Part shown: positions 28,448 through 38,900 of the stretch, one piece after another
How the letters are laid out: the number at the start of each line of letters is the position of its first letter
Position numbering within the stretch: position 1 is the first letter of the stretch
NCBI RefSeq assembly: GCF_002150685.1
Contig: NZ_MSSW01000068.1
Location: forward strand, 1 to 59,611
DNA: 59,611 nucleotides
Origin: Algoriphagus antarcticus
Lineage (GTDB): Bacteria; Bacteroidota; Bacteroidia; Cytophagales; Cyclobacteriaceae
Reading direction: 5' to 3'
Position numbers and translations under genes: made by a program
The notes under the pieces: generated by a model
What the model saw: only the letters and a program-made list of their open reading frames with translations
What the model was told of the DNA's origin: nothing
The model's database searches: none

Positions 28448-30880
28448 ATGAAAACAATACTACAACTAACTATTTTCTTCCTGCTTTCTTTAAATCTCGG
28501 CTATGCTCAAAACCTAGACTTGAGCAAAATGAGCAAGAATGACGGATTCATTCCCTTTTACCTGGATGAAGAAAAAGGCAAAATATACCTAGAAATCGAC
28601 AAGCTAGAATGGGAATTTCTCTATGTGAATTCACTTACAGCTGGAGTAGGCTCCAATGACATCGGGCTGGATCGAGGCCAATTGGGAGATACTAGAATTG
28701 TTGAATTCAGAAAATCTGGAAACAAGCTTTTCTTGGTTCACAAAAACTACGATTTCAGAGCTTATTCTGATAATCCGGCTGAAGTACAATCCATCAAGGA
28801 TGCTTTTGCAGAATCTATTCTTTGGGGATTTGAGATCACCCAAAAAGATGGAGACAAACTTATCGTGGATGCCACTAATTTCTATCTTCAGGATGTCCAC
28901 GGAGTAGCGGAAACCTTGACCAGAAGTCGTCAGGGATCCTTCAAAGCAGATGCAAGTCGCTCTGGTTTGTACTACCACATGACCAAAAATTTCCCTCAAA
29001 ACACTGAGGTGGAAGCCACTATCACTTTAACTGGTCAGGCAACAGGTGGAAATCTTAGATCGGTGACCCCTACTCCTGATGCAGTGACGGTGCGCCAGCG
29101 TCATTCCTTCATTCAGCTTCCTGACGACAAGTATGAGCCACGTGAGTTCGATCCAAGAGCGGGTTTTGGAAGCATTTCCTACATGGATTTCACCACGCCA
29201 ATTTCCGAACCTATCATGAAAAGATTTATCGCTCGTCATCGCTTGGAAAAGAAAGACCCAAGTGCAGCAATGTCAGAAGCAGTCGAGCCGATCGTATATT
29301 ACCTTGATAGAGGAACTCCAGAGCCAGTTGCTTCGGCATTGATCGAAGGGGGAAACTGGTGGAATCAGGCTTTTGAAGCTGCAGGATTTATCAATGCTTT
29401 CCGTGTGGAACTAGCCCCAGAAGGTATGGATCTGATGGATGTGCGATATAATGTGATTCAGTGGGTTCACCGATCTACTCGGGGCTGGTCTTATGGTGCG
29501 AGTGTTCGAGATCCTAGAACAGGCGAAATTTTGAAAGGCCATGTTTCTCTGGGTTCTCTTAGGGTGCGACAGGATTATTTGATTGCTCAGGGACTTTTGC
29601 AGCCATTCGAAGATGGTGCTGCCGCCAATCCTAAGATGCTCGAACTTGCTATTGCTCGACTGAAACAATTGTCGGCACATGAAATCGGCCACACCATCGG
29701 TCTTGCACACAGCTATGCTACTTCAGCTAATAATCGCTCTTCCGTGATGGATTATCCATATCCTCTGATCACTGAAACCGCCGATGGAGGACTCGACCTG
29801 AGCAATGCCTATGATGACAAAATCGGTGATTGGGACAAATGGGCAATAAAATATGGCTATGCCGTCATTCCTGAAGGTGAAAATGAAGCTGCTTTCCTGA
29901 CGAAAACATTGGAAGACACCTACGAGGCAGGACATGAATTTATCACTGATTCAGACTCCAGAAGTCCCAGTGGCGCTCATCCGAGAGCTCATCTTTGGGA
30001 CAATGGCGCTTCAGCTTCTGAGGAATTAATGAGAATGCTGAAGCTGAGGGGAAATCGAATGAAAATTTTTGGCCTAAATGCAATCCCAACCGGACAGCCT
30101 GAAGCTTTGCTAGAAGAAGTATTTGCACCGCTTTATCTAATGCATAGGTATCAAATAGAAGCCACTACCAAGCTAATAGGAGGTTTAGATTATCATTACA
30201 AAATCAAAGGTGACAATCAGCCTCGTCACATGTGGGTAAGTGCCAAAGAGCAAGATGATGCTTTGAAAGCACTGCTTTTTACAATTTCCCCTGCTCAATT
30301 GGAAGTTCCTAAGCAGGTGCTGGACCTGATTCCTCCACGTCCATTTGGCTATGATAAAAACAGAGAAACCTTCGTATCACGGACTGGGCTTATGTTTGAT
30401 CCTATTGCGCCAGCAGAAAGCGTAGTGGACTTGACCTTCGATTTTATATTCGATGAGTCAAGAGCCGATCGCATTTATCTCCAAAACTTACAAAACAAAG
30501 CTCTGCCTGGCTTTGATGATCTGCTTAGCACAATCGCCAAACAGGTATTTACCGCAAAAGCACCAGAAGGACTTCAAGCTGAAATCAAAATGATGACTGA
30601 AACAAAAATGATTGATCATCTAATTGAATTGGCAAAAAGCTCCCAAGGGTCCAATACCGTAAGAGCAATCGCAAGAGGGCAATTAAAGCTATTGCAGGAA
30701 ACCACTTTAAATGATAGAGGTGGATTAGGGAATTTAATGGCATGGCATTCAGAATACTTATCAGACAAAATTGAAGCATTCTTAGATCTACCTGTTGAAC
30801 TAACAGTCCAAGAAGAAATCAAATCACCTGATGGCTCACCGATAGGAATGTCGGCAATGAGTTGTGATTTTGACTTCTAA
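28448..30880 (+). CDS. Secreted zinc metalloprotease (DUF5117/DUF4953 type)
   Basis: An 810-residue exported protein (signal MKTILQLTIFFLLSLNLGYAQ). The zinc motif is H411-E412-x-x-H415-x-x-G-x-x-H421 (HEIGHTIGLAH), a metzincin-like site with a following SSVMDYPYP that looks like the Met-turn. Upstream and downstream regions match the DUF5117 and DUF4953 pattern seen with this metalloprotease in Bacteroidota. The peptide substrate is unknown. A strong terminator follows at 30906-30930. Confidence 0.88.
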   Translation: MKTILQLTIFFLLSLNLGYAQNLDLSKMSKNDGFIPFYLDEEKGKIYLEIDKLEWEFLYVNSLTAGVGSNDIGLDRGQLGDTRIVEFRKSGNKLFLVHKNYDFRAYSDNPAEVQSIKDAFAESILWGFEITQKDGDKLIVDATNFYLQDVHGVAETLTRSRQGSFKADASRSGLYYHMTKNFPQNTEVEATITLTGQATGGNLRSVTPTPDAVTVRQRHSFIQLPDDKYEPREFDPRAGFGSISYMDFTTPISEPIMKRFIARHRLEKKDPSAAMSEAVEPIVYYLDRGTPEPVASALIEGGNWWNQAFEAAGFINAFRVELAPEGMDLMDVRYNVIQWVHRSTRGWSYGASVRDPRTGEILKGHVSLGSLRVRQDYLIAQGLLQPFEDGAAANPKMLELAIARLKQLSAHEIGHTIGLAHSYATSANNRSSVMDYPYPLITETADGGLDLSNAYDDKIGDWDKWAIKYGYAVIPEGENEAAFLTKTLEDTYEAGHEFITDSDSRSPSGAHPRAHLWDNGASASEELMRMLKLRGNRMKIFGLNAIPTGQPEALLEEVFAPLYLMHRYQIEATTKLIGGLDYHYKIKGDNQPRHMWVSAKEQDDALKALLFTISPAQLEVPKQVLDLIPPRPFGYDKNRETFVSRTGLMFDPIAPAESVVDLTFDFIFDESRADRIYLQNLQNKALPGFDDLLSTIAKQVFTAKAPEGLQAEIKMMTETKMIDHLIELAKSSQGSNTVRAIARGQLKLLQETTLNDRGGLGNLMAWHSEYLSDKIEAFLDLPVELTVQEEIKSPDGSPIGMSAMSCDFDF

Positions 30881-30905
30881 AGCCTACAACAATTGTAATT
30901 TTCTT

Positions 30906-30930
30906 AAAGCGGGCAGAAATGTCCGCTTTT
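30906..30930 (+). terminator. Terminator after the secreted metalloprotease
   Basis: A 10-bp stem (one G-T pair) between AAAGCGGGCA (30906-30915) and TGTCCGCTTT (30920-30929) closes a GAAA tetraloop, but only a short T run follows. Confidence 0.75.
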
Positions 30931-30996
30931 ATTGATTTAATACATTGACCACGAGAAGGATAAAGATTATATTGGATTTTTAAACCTGATATTTTT

Positions 30997-32373
30997 ATGG
31001 GAGATACTAAAAAGAGATGTTTTGTAGTGATGGGCTTTGGCACCAAAACAGACTATGTAAGCGGAAGAAAGCTAGACCTCAATAAATCTTACAAATTTCT
31101 GATCAAACCTGTAGTAGAGTCTAAGGGTCTTGAGTGTGTACGCGCTGACGAAATTTTACACTCTGGCTCAATCGATGTACAGATGTATAAGCAACTTTTA
31201 ATGGCCGACTTGGTAATAGCTGACCTCTCTACCTCAAACTGTAATGCCATATACGAGCTTGGAATAAGACATGCACTGCGCCCCTATACAACTATCGTCA
31301 TCGCTGAAGACAAACTGATTTACCCTTTTGACCTGAATCACATCGTAATCAACAAATACATCCATCTCGGAGATGCAATAGATATTGAAGAAGCAGAACG
31401 ATTCAAAGAAGGATTGGCAAAACAAATCGAAGCAGTGATAAATAAAGAGGAATCTGACAGTCCCGTATATACCTACCTGAATTCGCTGATGCCTCCCAAA
31501 ATCCAAGAAGCTTTAGATGATGCGGTTGAGAAAATTGCTGAGACAGACATTCCACTTCAGGTACCTGGAGCAGCACTTTCGAAAATCATTCAAGATGCAG
31601 AAGACTTGATCGAGCAGAAGGAATTTGAAAAAGCAAAACTTCTCTTTCAAACAGCTGCCGTACTGGCAAACATGAATTCCTCTCAGCCAGACACTTATTT
31701 AACACATAGACTTGCTTTCGCCACTTACAAAACGGCCAAACCGGATCTGGTAAGCTCGCTCCATGAATCTATGAAACTACTTCAATCCATCAATTTGGCG
31801 CATACCAATGATCCTGAAACCGTATCTATGGCTGGGGCTATTGAGAAAAAATTGTATGAATCCGGTGAGGGAGATCAGCACTTAGATGAAGCGCTCCTGT
31901 ATTTTTTGCGTAGCTACTATACCCTGAATAATCGCTACAATGCTATCAATCTTGCCATAACTTATGTCTATCGTGCAAAGTCGGGACTTGCCACAAGCGA
32001 CGTAGAAAGAAGTGCTGATTTGGTAATGGCAAAAAGAACATGGAACCGGGTTCTATTTTTATGTGAACGAGATTGGCCTGTTGTATTGGAAAAGGAAAAA
32101 AATGACGAAGTGAGGGTCAATGACGGCACAAAAGATGGGCAAGAATTGCAGGAATATTATAACGCTCAAAAATTCTGGATATCAGTCAACCGAGCAGAGG
32201 CCAATTTTGGTCTGGGACAGTTTGATGAATACCATAAATATTTGGAGTTGGCGAAAAAAATTCCCTATCCTCTGTGGATGTGGGAAAGCTTTACAGCACA
32301 AATGGGTAAATTAGCCACCGAATTAGCCAAAGTAGGTCATTTGATGGAACCTTCCTGGAAAGCTCCTGTTTAA
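30997..32373 (+). CDS. TIR/NDT-like domain with MAP3K-type TRAFs-binding region
   Basis: A 458-residue cytoplasmic protein. Residues about 1-145 form a Rossmann-like domain of the TIR/nucleoside 2-deoxyribosyltransferase-like group: first strand KKRCFVVMGFG, then SGSIDVQMYKQLLMADLVIADLS and NAIYELGIRHAL. E87 is placed like the catalytic acid of NAD- or nucleoside-cleaving relatives. Residues about 170-450 are helical, TPR-like and match what I recall of the MAP3K TRAFs-binding domain (DUF4071) of animal ASK kinases. No kinase or membrane segment is present. Bacterial homologues have been proposed to belong to conflict or stress signalling systems. Its neighbours here are a secreted protease and a peptidase, so no partner is obvious. 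Domain naming is by eye and moderately sure. Confidence 0.65.
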   Translation: MGDTKKRCFVVMGFGTKTDYVSGRKLDLNKSYKFLIKPVVESKGLECVRADEILHSGSIDVQMYKQLLMADLVIADLSTSNCNAIYELGIRHALRPYTTIVIAEDKLIYPFDLNHIVINKYIHLGDAIDIEEAERFKEGLAKQIEAVINKEESDSPVYTYLNSLMPPKIQEALDDAVEKIAETDIPLQVPGAALSKIIQDAEDLIEQKEFEKAKLLFQTAAVLANMNSSQPDTYLTHRLAFATYKTAKPDLVSSLHESMKLLQSINLAHTNDPETVSMAGAIEKKLYESGEGDQHLDEALLYFLRSYYTLNNRYNAINLAITYVYRAKSGLATSDVERSADLVMAKRTWNRVLFLCERDWPVVLEKEKNDEVRVNDGTKDGQELQEYYNAQKFWISVNRAEANFGLGQFDEYHKYLELAKKIPYPLWMWESFTAQMGKLATELAKVGHLMEPSWKAPV

Positions 32374-32395
32374 TTAGCCAAACGATTTTAGATTT

Positions 32396-34432
32396 ATGAA
32401 TAACCCACTATTGGCGGATTTCGCCACTCCTTTTGAAACAGCTCCTTTTGATCAAATCACTCCAAACCATTTTATTCCTGCCGTAAAAGCGGCTATTGCT
32501 GAAGCTAAAGAAGACATCTCCAAGATAAAAACCGAACCTCTTCCATCATTTAAAAATACCATTGAAGCTCTGGATTGCTCAGGCAAACGACTTGGTATTG
32601 TAGCTGGAATATTTTTCAATTTAAACTCAGCTGAGACCAATGAAGAAATTCAATCTCTAGCCAGAGAAATATCACCGCTCTTGACTGAGCACGGCAATGA
32701 TATTCTTCTCGACCAAGCTCTTTTCCATAGAGTATCACAGGTTTTTGAGCAAAAAGATCAACTGGGCTTGACTCCAGAGCAAACTACTTTGCTGGATAAA
32801 ACTTACAAATCTTTCGTAAGAAACGGCGCCAAACTCAAAGGTGACAAAGCAGATCAGCTAAGAAAAATAGATCAGGAATTGGCTCAAGTTTCCTTGAAAT
32901 TTGGCGAGAATGTACTTGCAGAGACTAACAAGTTTGTGCATTTCGTAGCACAAGAATCTGATCTGGAAGGACTGCCAGAGGGAATCAAAGAAGCGGCAGC
33001 GCAAATCGCTGAAGAAAAAGGAGAGGAAGGCAAATGGGCCTTTACGCTAGACTATCCAAGCTATATACCAGCGTTGACCTATGCCAAGAATAGGGAATTA
33101 CGCGAAACGCTATTTATGGCTAGCGGGACAAAATGTGCTAAAGGGGATGAGTTGGACAATCAGGAAATCATCAAAAAAATCCTCAAACTTCGTCATGACC
33201 GCGCAGTACTGCTCAGCTATAAAAGCCACGCAGATTTCGTATTGGAAGAGCGTATGGCCAAAAGTCCAGACCAAGTCATCTCGTTTTTGGATGCTTTGCT
33301 CGAAAAAGCAAAGCCAAAGGGAATTGCTGAGATGAAAGAGCTAGAAGCTTTTGCAAAGGAAATTGATGGGCTTGAAGGTTTGAAAAAATGGGATTTCGCC
33401 TACTATTCCGAACTTCTAAAAAAGGAAAAATACGCATTAGACGACGAGTTATTGCGCCCATATTTCCAACTGGAAAAGGTGATTGACGGTGTATTTCAAA
33501 CAGCTGAAAAACTCTTCGGAATTACTTTTTCTCCTGTAGCTGACATTCCCCTTTACCATAAAGATGTAACCGCCTACGAGGTTAAGGACAAAGACGGAAA
33601 GTATCTCTCCGTATTCTACGCAGATTTTTTCCCACGCGCAGGCAAAAGAAATGGCGCGTGGATGACTAGCTATAAAGGCCAAAGTGTCAAGGAAGACGAG
33701 GATATTCGACCACATGTTTCTATCGTTTGCAATTTCACCAAGCCGACCAAATCGAAACCCAGTCTACTCACATTCAATGAAGTCACAACCCTTTTCCATG
33801 AATTCGGGCATGCACTCCATGGAATGATGGCAAAAGGAACCTATGAATCCATTTCCGGAACAAGCGTATTTTGGGACTTTGTAGAGTTGCCTTCACAGAT
33901 TTTGGAAAATTGGTGCTATGAAAAAGAGTGCCTGGATCTTTTTGCGAAGCACTACGAAACAGGTGAAAAGATCCCTGAGGATCTAATCGAAAAGATCAAA
34001 AAGGCTTCAAATTTCCAGCAAGGCTATCAGACGGTAAGGCAAATTAGTTTGGGGCTTTTGGATATGGCCTATCATAGCAAGGATCCAAGCGAGATCACCA
34101 GCATTTTCCAATTTGAAGAAGAAGTGATGAGGCCTACCGATTTACTTCCCAAAGTACCGGGAACATTGATGAGTACTTCGTTTTCGCATATCTTCCAAGG
34201 AGGTTATTCCTCGGGGTATTATAGCTACAAATGGGCAGAAGTATTGGATGCTGATGCATTCGAATTATTCCAAGAGAAAGGCGTTTTCGATAAAGCTACC
34301 GCAGATTCCTTCGTCAAAAACATCCTCTCAGCTGGCGGAAGTGAGCATCCGGAGATTCTATATAAGAGATTCAGAGGAAGAGAGCCTAAGCAAGATGCCT
34401 TATTGAAGAGAGCTGGATTGATTTCAGAATAA
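32396..34432 (+). CDS. M3 family oligopeptidase (Dcp/OpdA type)
   Basis: A 678-residue zinc peptidase that finishes breakdown of short peptides in the cytoplasm. The zinc ligands are H468, H472 (HEFGHALHG, with catalytic E469) and E497 in WDFVELPSQ. The long helical N-terminal domain is intact and there is no signal peptide. It starts 22 bases after the TIR-like gene, so the two may share a transcript. Confidence 0.93.
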   Translation: MNNPLLADFATPFETAPFDQITPNHFIPAVKAAIAEAKEDISKIKTEPLPSFKNTIEALDCSGKRLGIVAGIFFNLNSAETNEEIQSLAREISPLLTEHGNDILLDQALFHRVSQVFEQKDQLGLTPEQTTLLDKTYKSFVRNGAKLKGDKADQLRKIDQELAQVSLKFGENVLAETNKFVHFVAQESDLEGLPEGIKEAAAQIAEEKGEEGKWAFTLDYPSYIPALTYAKNRELRETLFMASGTKCAKGDELDNQEIIKKILKLRHDRAVLLSYKSHADFVLEERMAKSPDQVISFLDALLEKAKPKGIAEMKELEAFAKEIDGLEGLKKWDFAYYSELLKKEKYALDDELLRPYFQLEKVIDGVFQTAEKLFGITFSPVADIPLYHKDVTAYEVKDKDGKYLSVFYADFFPRAGKRNGAWMTSYKGQSVKEDEDIRPHVSIVCNFTKPTKSKPSLLTFNEVTTLFHEFGHALHGMMAKGTYESISGTSVFWDFVELPSQILENWCYEKECLDLFAKHYETGEKIPEDLIEKIKKASNFQQGYQTVRQISLGLLDMAYHSKDPSEITSIFQFEEEVMRPTDLLPKVPGTLMSTSFSHIFQGGYSSGYYSYKWAEVLDADAFELFQEKGVFDKATADSFVKNILSAGGSEHPEILYKRFRGREPKQDALLKRAGLISE

Positions 34433-34493
34433 TTCGCTTTCTTTACTCAATTATATAAAGGAATAAGGTGTTGACACAAAATCCCAAATCTTA

Positions 34494-35612
34494 ATGGAAA
34501 AAGCTGGCTTTAGCATTCCTACTTATGTACGTGCCCTTGCGGTAATGATATTTATTATCGTGTTGGTATTTTTTCTTATTGTAGGAAAAAGTCTCCTTGT
34601 CCCCCTATTTATGGGTGGATTTTTCGCGATTTTGTTTACACCACTATCTATATGGCTGGAGTCAAAAAAAATCCCAAGAATACTTTCTTGCATTATTTCT
34701 CTTCTATTGATGATTGCATTGGTGGGAGGTCTTTTGACATTAGTTGTGGGCAATGTAGCTAGTTTCAGCAAGGATTTCGATGATGTGTCTGGAAGACTGA
34801 CGGACTATGCAGAAGATGTCGATCAATGGGCGATGGACACATTCTCCTATGATACAGCATTAGCTGAAAAAGCCAATACTGATTACCTGAAAAATGTGCT
34901 AACAGAGAATAGTTCGAGTATAGGTGACTTTGCTATGAAGACAGTCGGCTCACTTACAGGGCTGGTATTGATTCCAGTTTTTATGTTTTTCTTTCTTCTT
35001 TATCGAAATCACCTGACCAATGTGATTATTCATATTTACAAAGATAAAGACCCTGAATTGGTAAAAATGCGTATTGTCAGCCTTCGTAAGGTGATTTTAA
35101 ACTATATCGTGGGTGTAGTAAAAGTGATGGGAATCCTAGCAGTACTAAACATCACTGCTTTTTCCTTATTGGGGATCAAGCATGCCGTATTTTTCGGTAC
35201 GCTTGGAGCCATGTTGAATATTATCCCATACGTTGGTCCATTTTTCGGAGCAATGCTACCTATGGTCTATTCCTTCCTTACAAAGGATAGTTTGTTTTAT
35301 CCAGCAGGAGTGCTCGTGAGTTACCAAGTAATACAGATGATAGAGGGTAACTATCTTACCCCGAAAATTGTGGGCGGTAATGTTAACCTCAATGCATTTA
35401 TCACATTTTTGGGATTAATTGTAGGAGGCACGATCTGGGGAGTGGCGGGAATGATTTTAGTCATTCCAATGATGGCAATACTTCGGGAGATATTTGATCT
35501 AAGTGATTCCACGCGGCCATTTGCAATACTACTCGGTGAAGAAAAAGAAGAAGAAAAGGAAGAAGCTCAGAATGAAGAAGGAGAAGATATAGAACATGAA
35601 AAAAACCATTAA
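34494..35612 (+). CDS. AI-2E family permease
   Basis: A 372-residue polytopic membrane protein. About seven or eight transmembrane helices are visible (the first around residues 14-34), and the family's IPYVGPFFGAMLPM and NYLTPKIVGGNVNLN segments are present. Members export varied small molecules or ions, and AI-2 transport is proven for few, so the cargo is open. The tail is a long run of Glu/Lys (EEKEEEKEEAQNEEGEDIE). Its end overlaps the next gene by 17 bases. Confidence 0.88.
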   Translation: MEKAGFSIPTYVRALAVMIFIIVLVFFLIVGKSLLVPLFMGGFFAILFTPLSIWLESKKIPRILSCIISLLLMIALVGGLLTLVVGNVASFSKDFDDVSGRLTDYAEDVDQWAMDTFSYDTALAEKANTDYLKNVLTENSSSIGDFAMKTVGSLTGLVLIPVFMFFFLLYRNHLTNVIIHIYKDKDPELVKMRIVSLRKVILNYIVGVVKVMGILAVLNITAFSLLGIKHAVFFGTLGAMLNIIPYVGPFFGAMLPMVYSFLTKDSLFYPAGVLVSYQVIQMIEGNYLTPKIVGGNVNLNAFITFLGLIVGGTIWGVAGMILVIPMMAILREIFDLSDSTRPFAILLGEEKEEEKEEAQNEEGEDIEHEKNH

Positions 35613-36531
35613 AACGCTTTTAGTCCTGATCAGTATTGGGACAGGATTTTCTTGCGATTCTGACGAAAGTAAGAAAGGTAGATTTCTCTTGAAAGGAAAT
35701 GAAAAAATGGAGGAAAATGATCCCAAAGGAGCAATGGAATTCTACAGTGAAGCTATCGAAATGGATTCAACATATGCTGATGCCTATTACAATAAAGCCC
35801 TTGCACACTTACAGCTGAACCAATCAATAGAGAGTATCCAAGATCTCAGTCTGGCCATTAAATATAAGCCTGATTACTATGATGCTATTTTCCAAAGAGG
35901 ACTTAACTACCTCGACAATGGTGAGTTTTATAACGCACGAGAAGATGCTCAAAAGCTAGTGCAACTCGACGATCAGAATTGGAAAAGTTACTTTATCACT
36001 GGACTGGTGGAAGAAAAGCTAACCAATTTCCCTGACGCATTGGAGGCATTTGGAAAAGCTTCCAAACTCAATCCAGAGAATTCTGATCTGCTGGTTAACC
36101 AAGCGACTATATTCTATTATCAAAAAAATCATGAAGCAGCAATAAAAATTTTAGGTGAAGCAATGGCCATCAATCCATTGGAACCGAATCTTCATAATCT
36201 GCGATCGATGATCTATTTTGATGAGAAAAACTACGCTGAAGCTTTGAACTCCGTAGAAAAGGCAATTTCTCTGGATAATAGTCAGGCTTACTTCTACAAT
36301 AATAAAGGCTTGTACCTCCTATTTTTGGATAAACAAGAAGAGGGTCTTGACTTTATTAATCAAAGTATCAAGATGGACTCAGATAATCCTTTTTCGCTAA
36401 GAAATAAAGGGATTTATTATGTGATGAAGGGAGATAAGACTTCTGCACTACAGTATTTGGTGGAATTGAATCAGAATTATCCAGCTATGGATTTGGTAGA
36501 AGAATACCTGGAGAAGGCTCAGGCGCTCTGA
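35596..36531 (+). CDS. TPR-repeat lipoprotein
   Basis: A 311-residue protein with a lipoprotein signal (MKKTIKTLLVLISIGTGFSC) and about seven tetratricopeptide repeats covering residues 35-300 (for example PKGAMEFYSEAIEMDSTYAD). TPRs mediate protein contacts, and the lipid anchor places it in the envelope. It overlaps the permease gene before it, which suggests co-translation. Its 3' end overlaps the convergent hybrid kinase gene by 13 bases. Confidence 0.88.
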   Translation: MKKTIKTLLVLISIGTGFSCDSDESKKGRFLLKGNEKMEENDPKGAMEFYSEAIEMDSTYADAYYNKALAHLQLNQSIESIQDLSLAIKYKPDYYDAIFQRGLNYLDNGEFYNAREDAQKLVQLDDQNWKSYFITGLVEEKLTNFPDALEAFGKASKLNPENSDLLVNQATIFYYQKNHEAAIKILGEAMAINPLEPNLHNLRSMIYFDEKNYAEALNSVEKAISLDNSQAYFYNNKGLYLLFLDKQEEGLDFINQSIKMDSDNPFSLRNKGIYYVMKGDKTSALQYLVELNQNYPAMDLVEEYLEKAQAL

Positions 36532-38759
36532 TTTTTGGCAGAAATCACCTCTTGGATAATCTTCTGTAATTCAGCTGCGTCTATTGGTTTTGCTACGAAA
36601 CCATCAAAATCGCATGTTTTTATCCGTTCTATGATTTCAAGTTTTGCGGCTGCAGTTAGTGCAATTACTGGCGATTCAGTGATTTTTTTGATGGCCAATG
36701 TTGCATCAAAACCATTCATTTCAGGCATTTGAATATCCATCAAAATACAATCAAATTTGGTTTGCTTCACTGCACTCACAGCCTCCAATCCATTTAAAAC
36801 TCGCTCGTAAGTAAAGCCCCATTTTTTAATAATTCTACCCAAAACGATGGCATTTACATCATTATCCTCAGCAATGAGAAGATGAAGCGATGAACTGTGA
36901 TTCGCAGATCTGTTGATATCGATCGGCTTATCCAATTGCAATTCGGCTAATTCAAATTCCAGCTCAAAAAAGAAGATACTTCCTTCATTCAAAGTAGACT
37001 TAAGGCCTATTTCTCCTCCCATTAAGTTCAAGAGCTTTTTTGTGATAGAAAGTCCAAGGCCTGTACCTCCATATTTTGTACTGAAAGTTGGTCTTACTTG
37101 GTCGAAATCATTAAAAATCTTATCCTGATTCTCTGGCGCTATACCTATTCCATTGTCTCTTACTTCAAAGTAGACTTTGGCTTTACCATTGCTGTTTTCA
37201 ATTAAATTCGCTGTCACTTTGACCTCACCTTCATTTGTAAATTTGAGTGCATTGGTGATCAAGTTGTTGAAAACTTGTGAAAGACGTGTTTTATCTCCCA
37301 AAACCGTAATATCCAATCCTTCTGAGATATAAACTTCCAATCTATTTTTACTATCTCTGGCATGGAATGATAAGCCTTTGACTATGTTGTTTACAAAGGA
37401 GGTTAAAAGGAAAGGTGCTTTTTCGATAGTCAATTTACCTGCCTCAATTTTCTGAAAGTCCAGCAAATCATTGATCATATTAATCAGGTTATCTACGGCA
37501 AAATTTATAGTATCCAACTCCGCTTTTTGGTGCAGTGGAGGTTTGTCGTGAAGTAAGGAATAGGTAGAACCTGAAATTGCATTCAGTGGAGTACGAAGCT
37601 CATGACTGATCATAGAAAGGAAATCAGACTTAATTTGATTTGCCTTCTCAGCAGCTTTCCTTGATTCATCTAGCGTCACTTCAAACTCTTTTTGCTTGCT
37701 TATATCTGTCAGGTATCCATACCACACCTTATTTCCATTTGCAAGTATTTGCGGCCTGGCAGCTCCGAGGATCCAGCGATATTCGTCAGAATTTGGATCC
37801 GACTTTACCCTGAATTGACATTGCCAAGGTTCTACATTACTTGCCGAAGCTAAGGAACTCATGATCACTTGAGGCAAATCCATTGGGTGAACATGAGAAA
37901 TTGCCATGGATATATCTGTGAAATTCTCAAGCTCTTCAGGCTTCAAGCCGAATACCTGCGCAATGCCTCTAGAGAGGAATGAAATACTAATTTTCCCCTC
38001 CGTATCTAATACAAGTTGATATAAACCACCCGGAATTTGCTCGGTAAGGTTCATTAAGAAATTGCCACTAGCCTCCAATTCTTTCTCCAGAGTAACTTTC
38101 TCCGAAATATTTTGGAATGAAAGCATTACGTATTGTCTCTTATCCACCACAAGCTGCTTTGAAGCAATTTCAAGAGACAATTGATCTCCATATGAACTTG
38201 TAAGAGTGGATGAAAATCTGTGAGTATTTGCCTCCGAAACAGCCGTACTAACCCAATTCCCCCATTGCAGAGGTTCATGGACCTTCCCTTCCAATTCTCT
38301 GAGATGAGTGAATGATTCACCCCTAGCATATCCAAAAAGTTTCAATGCTTCTGTATTAGAATAAAAAATCTCACCGTCAGGCTTTACTACTAACTGTGCA
38401 TCGGGTGATTCTATTAAAAACTGCTGCAATTCCTTTTTTGTAGGCAGATCCTGAGCTCTAACTTTTTTTCCTTTGTAAAAAATAAAATAGTTTGTTGAGC
38501 TATCCTGAGGAAGTTCTACATGGAAATTATAATCATTTCCCCCAACACTGAATTCCCATTCTTCTTTGAAAGAAAATCTACTAATATCGAGCCCTATCCC
38601 AACTAAACTTCTCTCTGTTAGACTTGCTCCTATCAGATCTTCAAATGATTTGTTAGAATAAATGATCAGATGAGGAAATATATCATCTGCAAGAAACACC
38701 ATCTCTGATGACTTGTAAATAAGTTTCTTAAAAGTGCTGTTGAGTTCTTTCTCTTGCAT
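36519..38759 (-). CDS. Hybrid sensor histidine kinase with PAS domains
   Basis: A 746-residue cytoplasmic sensor without transmembrane segments. PAS-type domains cover roughly residues 10-100, 110-220 and 235-360. The dimerisation/phosphoacceptor helix has H386 (SMISHELRTPLNA), followed by an ATPase domain (DNGIGIAPENQDKIF, GTGLGLSITK). A C-terminal receiver carries D675 (CILMDIQMPEMNG). It could feed the kinase-less receiver-HPt module at 12.3-13.4 kb, but distance makes that a guess. Confidence 0.92.
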   Translation of the reverse strand: MQEKELNSTFKKLIYKSSEMVFLADDIFPHLIIYSNKSFEDLIGASLTERSLVGIGLDISRFSFKEEWEFSVGGNDYNFHVELPQDSSTNYFIFYKGKKVRAQDLPTKKELQQFLIESPDAQLVVKPDGEIFYSNTEALKLFGYARGESFTHLRELEGKVHEPLQWGNWVSTAVSEANTHRFSSTLTSSYGDQLSLEIASKQLVVDKRQYVMLSFQNISEKVTLEKELEASGNFLMNLTEQIPGGLYQLVLDTEGKISISFLSRGIAQVFGLKPEELENFTDISMAISHVHPMDLPQVIMSSLASASNVEPWQCQFRVKSDPNSDEYRWILGAARPQILANGNKVWYGYLTDISKQKEFEVTLDESRKAAEKANQIKSDFLSMISHELRTPLNAISGSTYSLLHDKPPLHQKAELDTINFAVDNLINMINDLLDFQKIEAGKLTIEKAPFLLTSFVNNIVKGLSFHARDSKNRLEVYISEGLDITVLGDKTRLSQVFNNLITNALKFTNEGEVKVTANLIENSNGKAKVYFEVRDNGIGIAPENQDKIFNDFDQVRPTFSTKYGGTGLGLSITKKLLNLMGGEIGLKSTLNEGSIFFFELEFELAELQLDKPIDINRSANHSSSLHLLIAEDNDVNAIVLGRIIKKWGFTYERVLNGLEAVSAVKQTKFDCILMDIQMPEMNGFDATLAIKKITESPVIALTAAAKLEIIERIKTCDFDGFVAKPIDAAELQKIIQEVISAKNQSA

Positions 38760-38900
38760 TGAAATAGTCGTTGCGTTGATTGATTTTTGATCTTGATAAA
38801 ATCATAAATCCAAAAACTAATCTTGTATGGTGTAAACATACAGCAATTTGTATTTCAAAGCTAGCTATCTAATTTATAAATACATTTATTTGATGATTAT

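Noticed and set aside
34494..35612. Quorum-sensing AI-2 exporter
   Set aside because: The family name is historical; no luxS or AI-2 genes are nearby and members carry diverse substrates.
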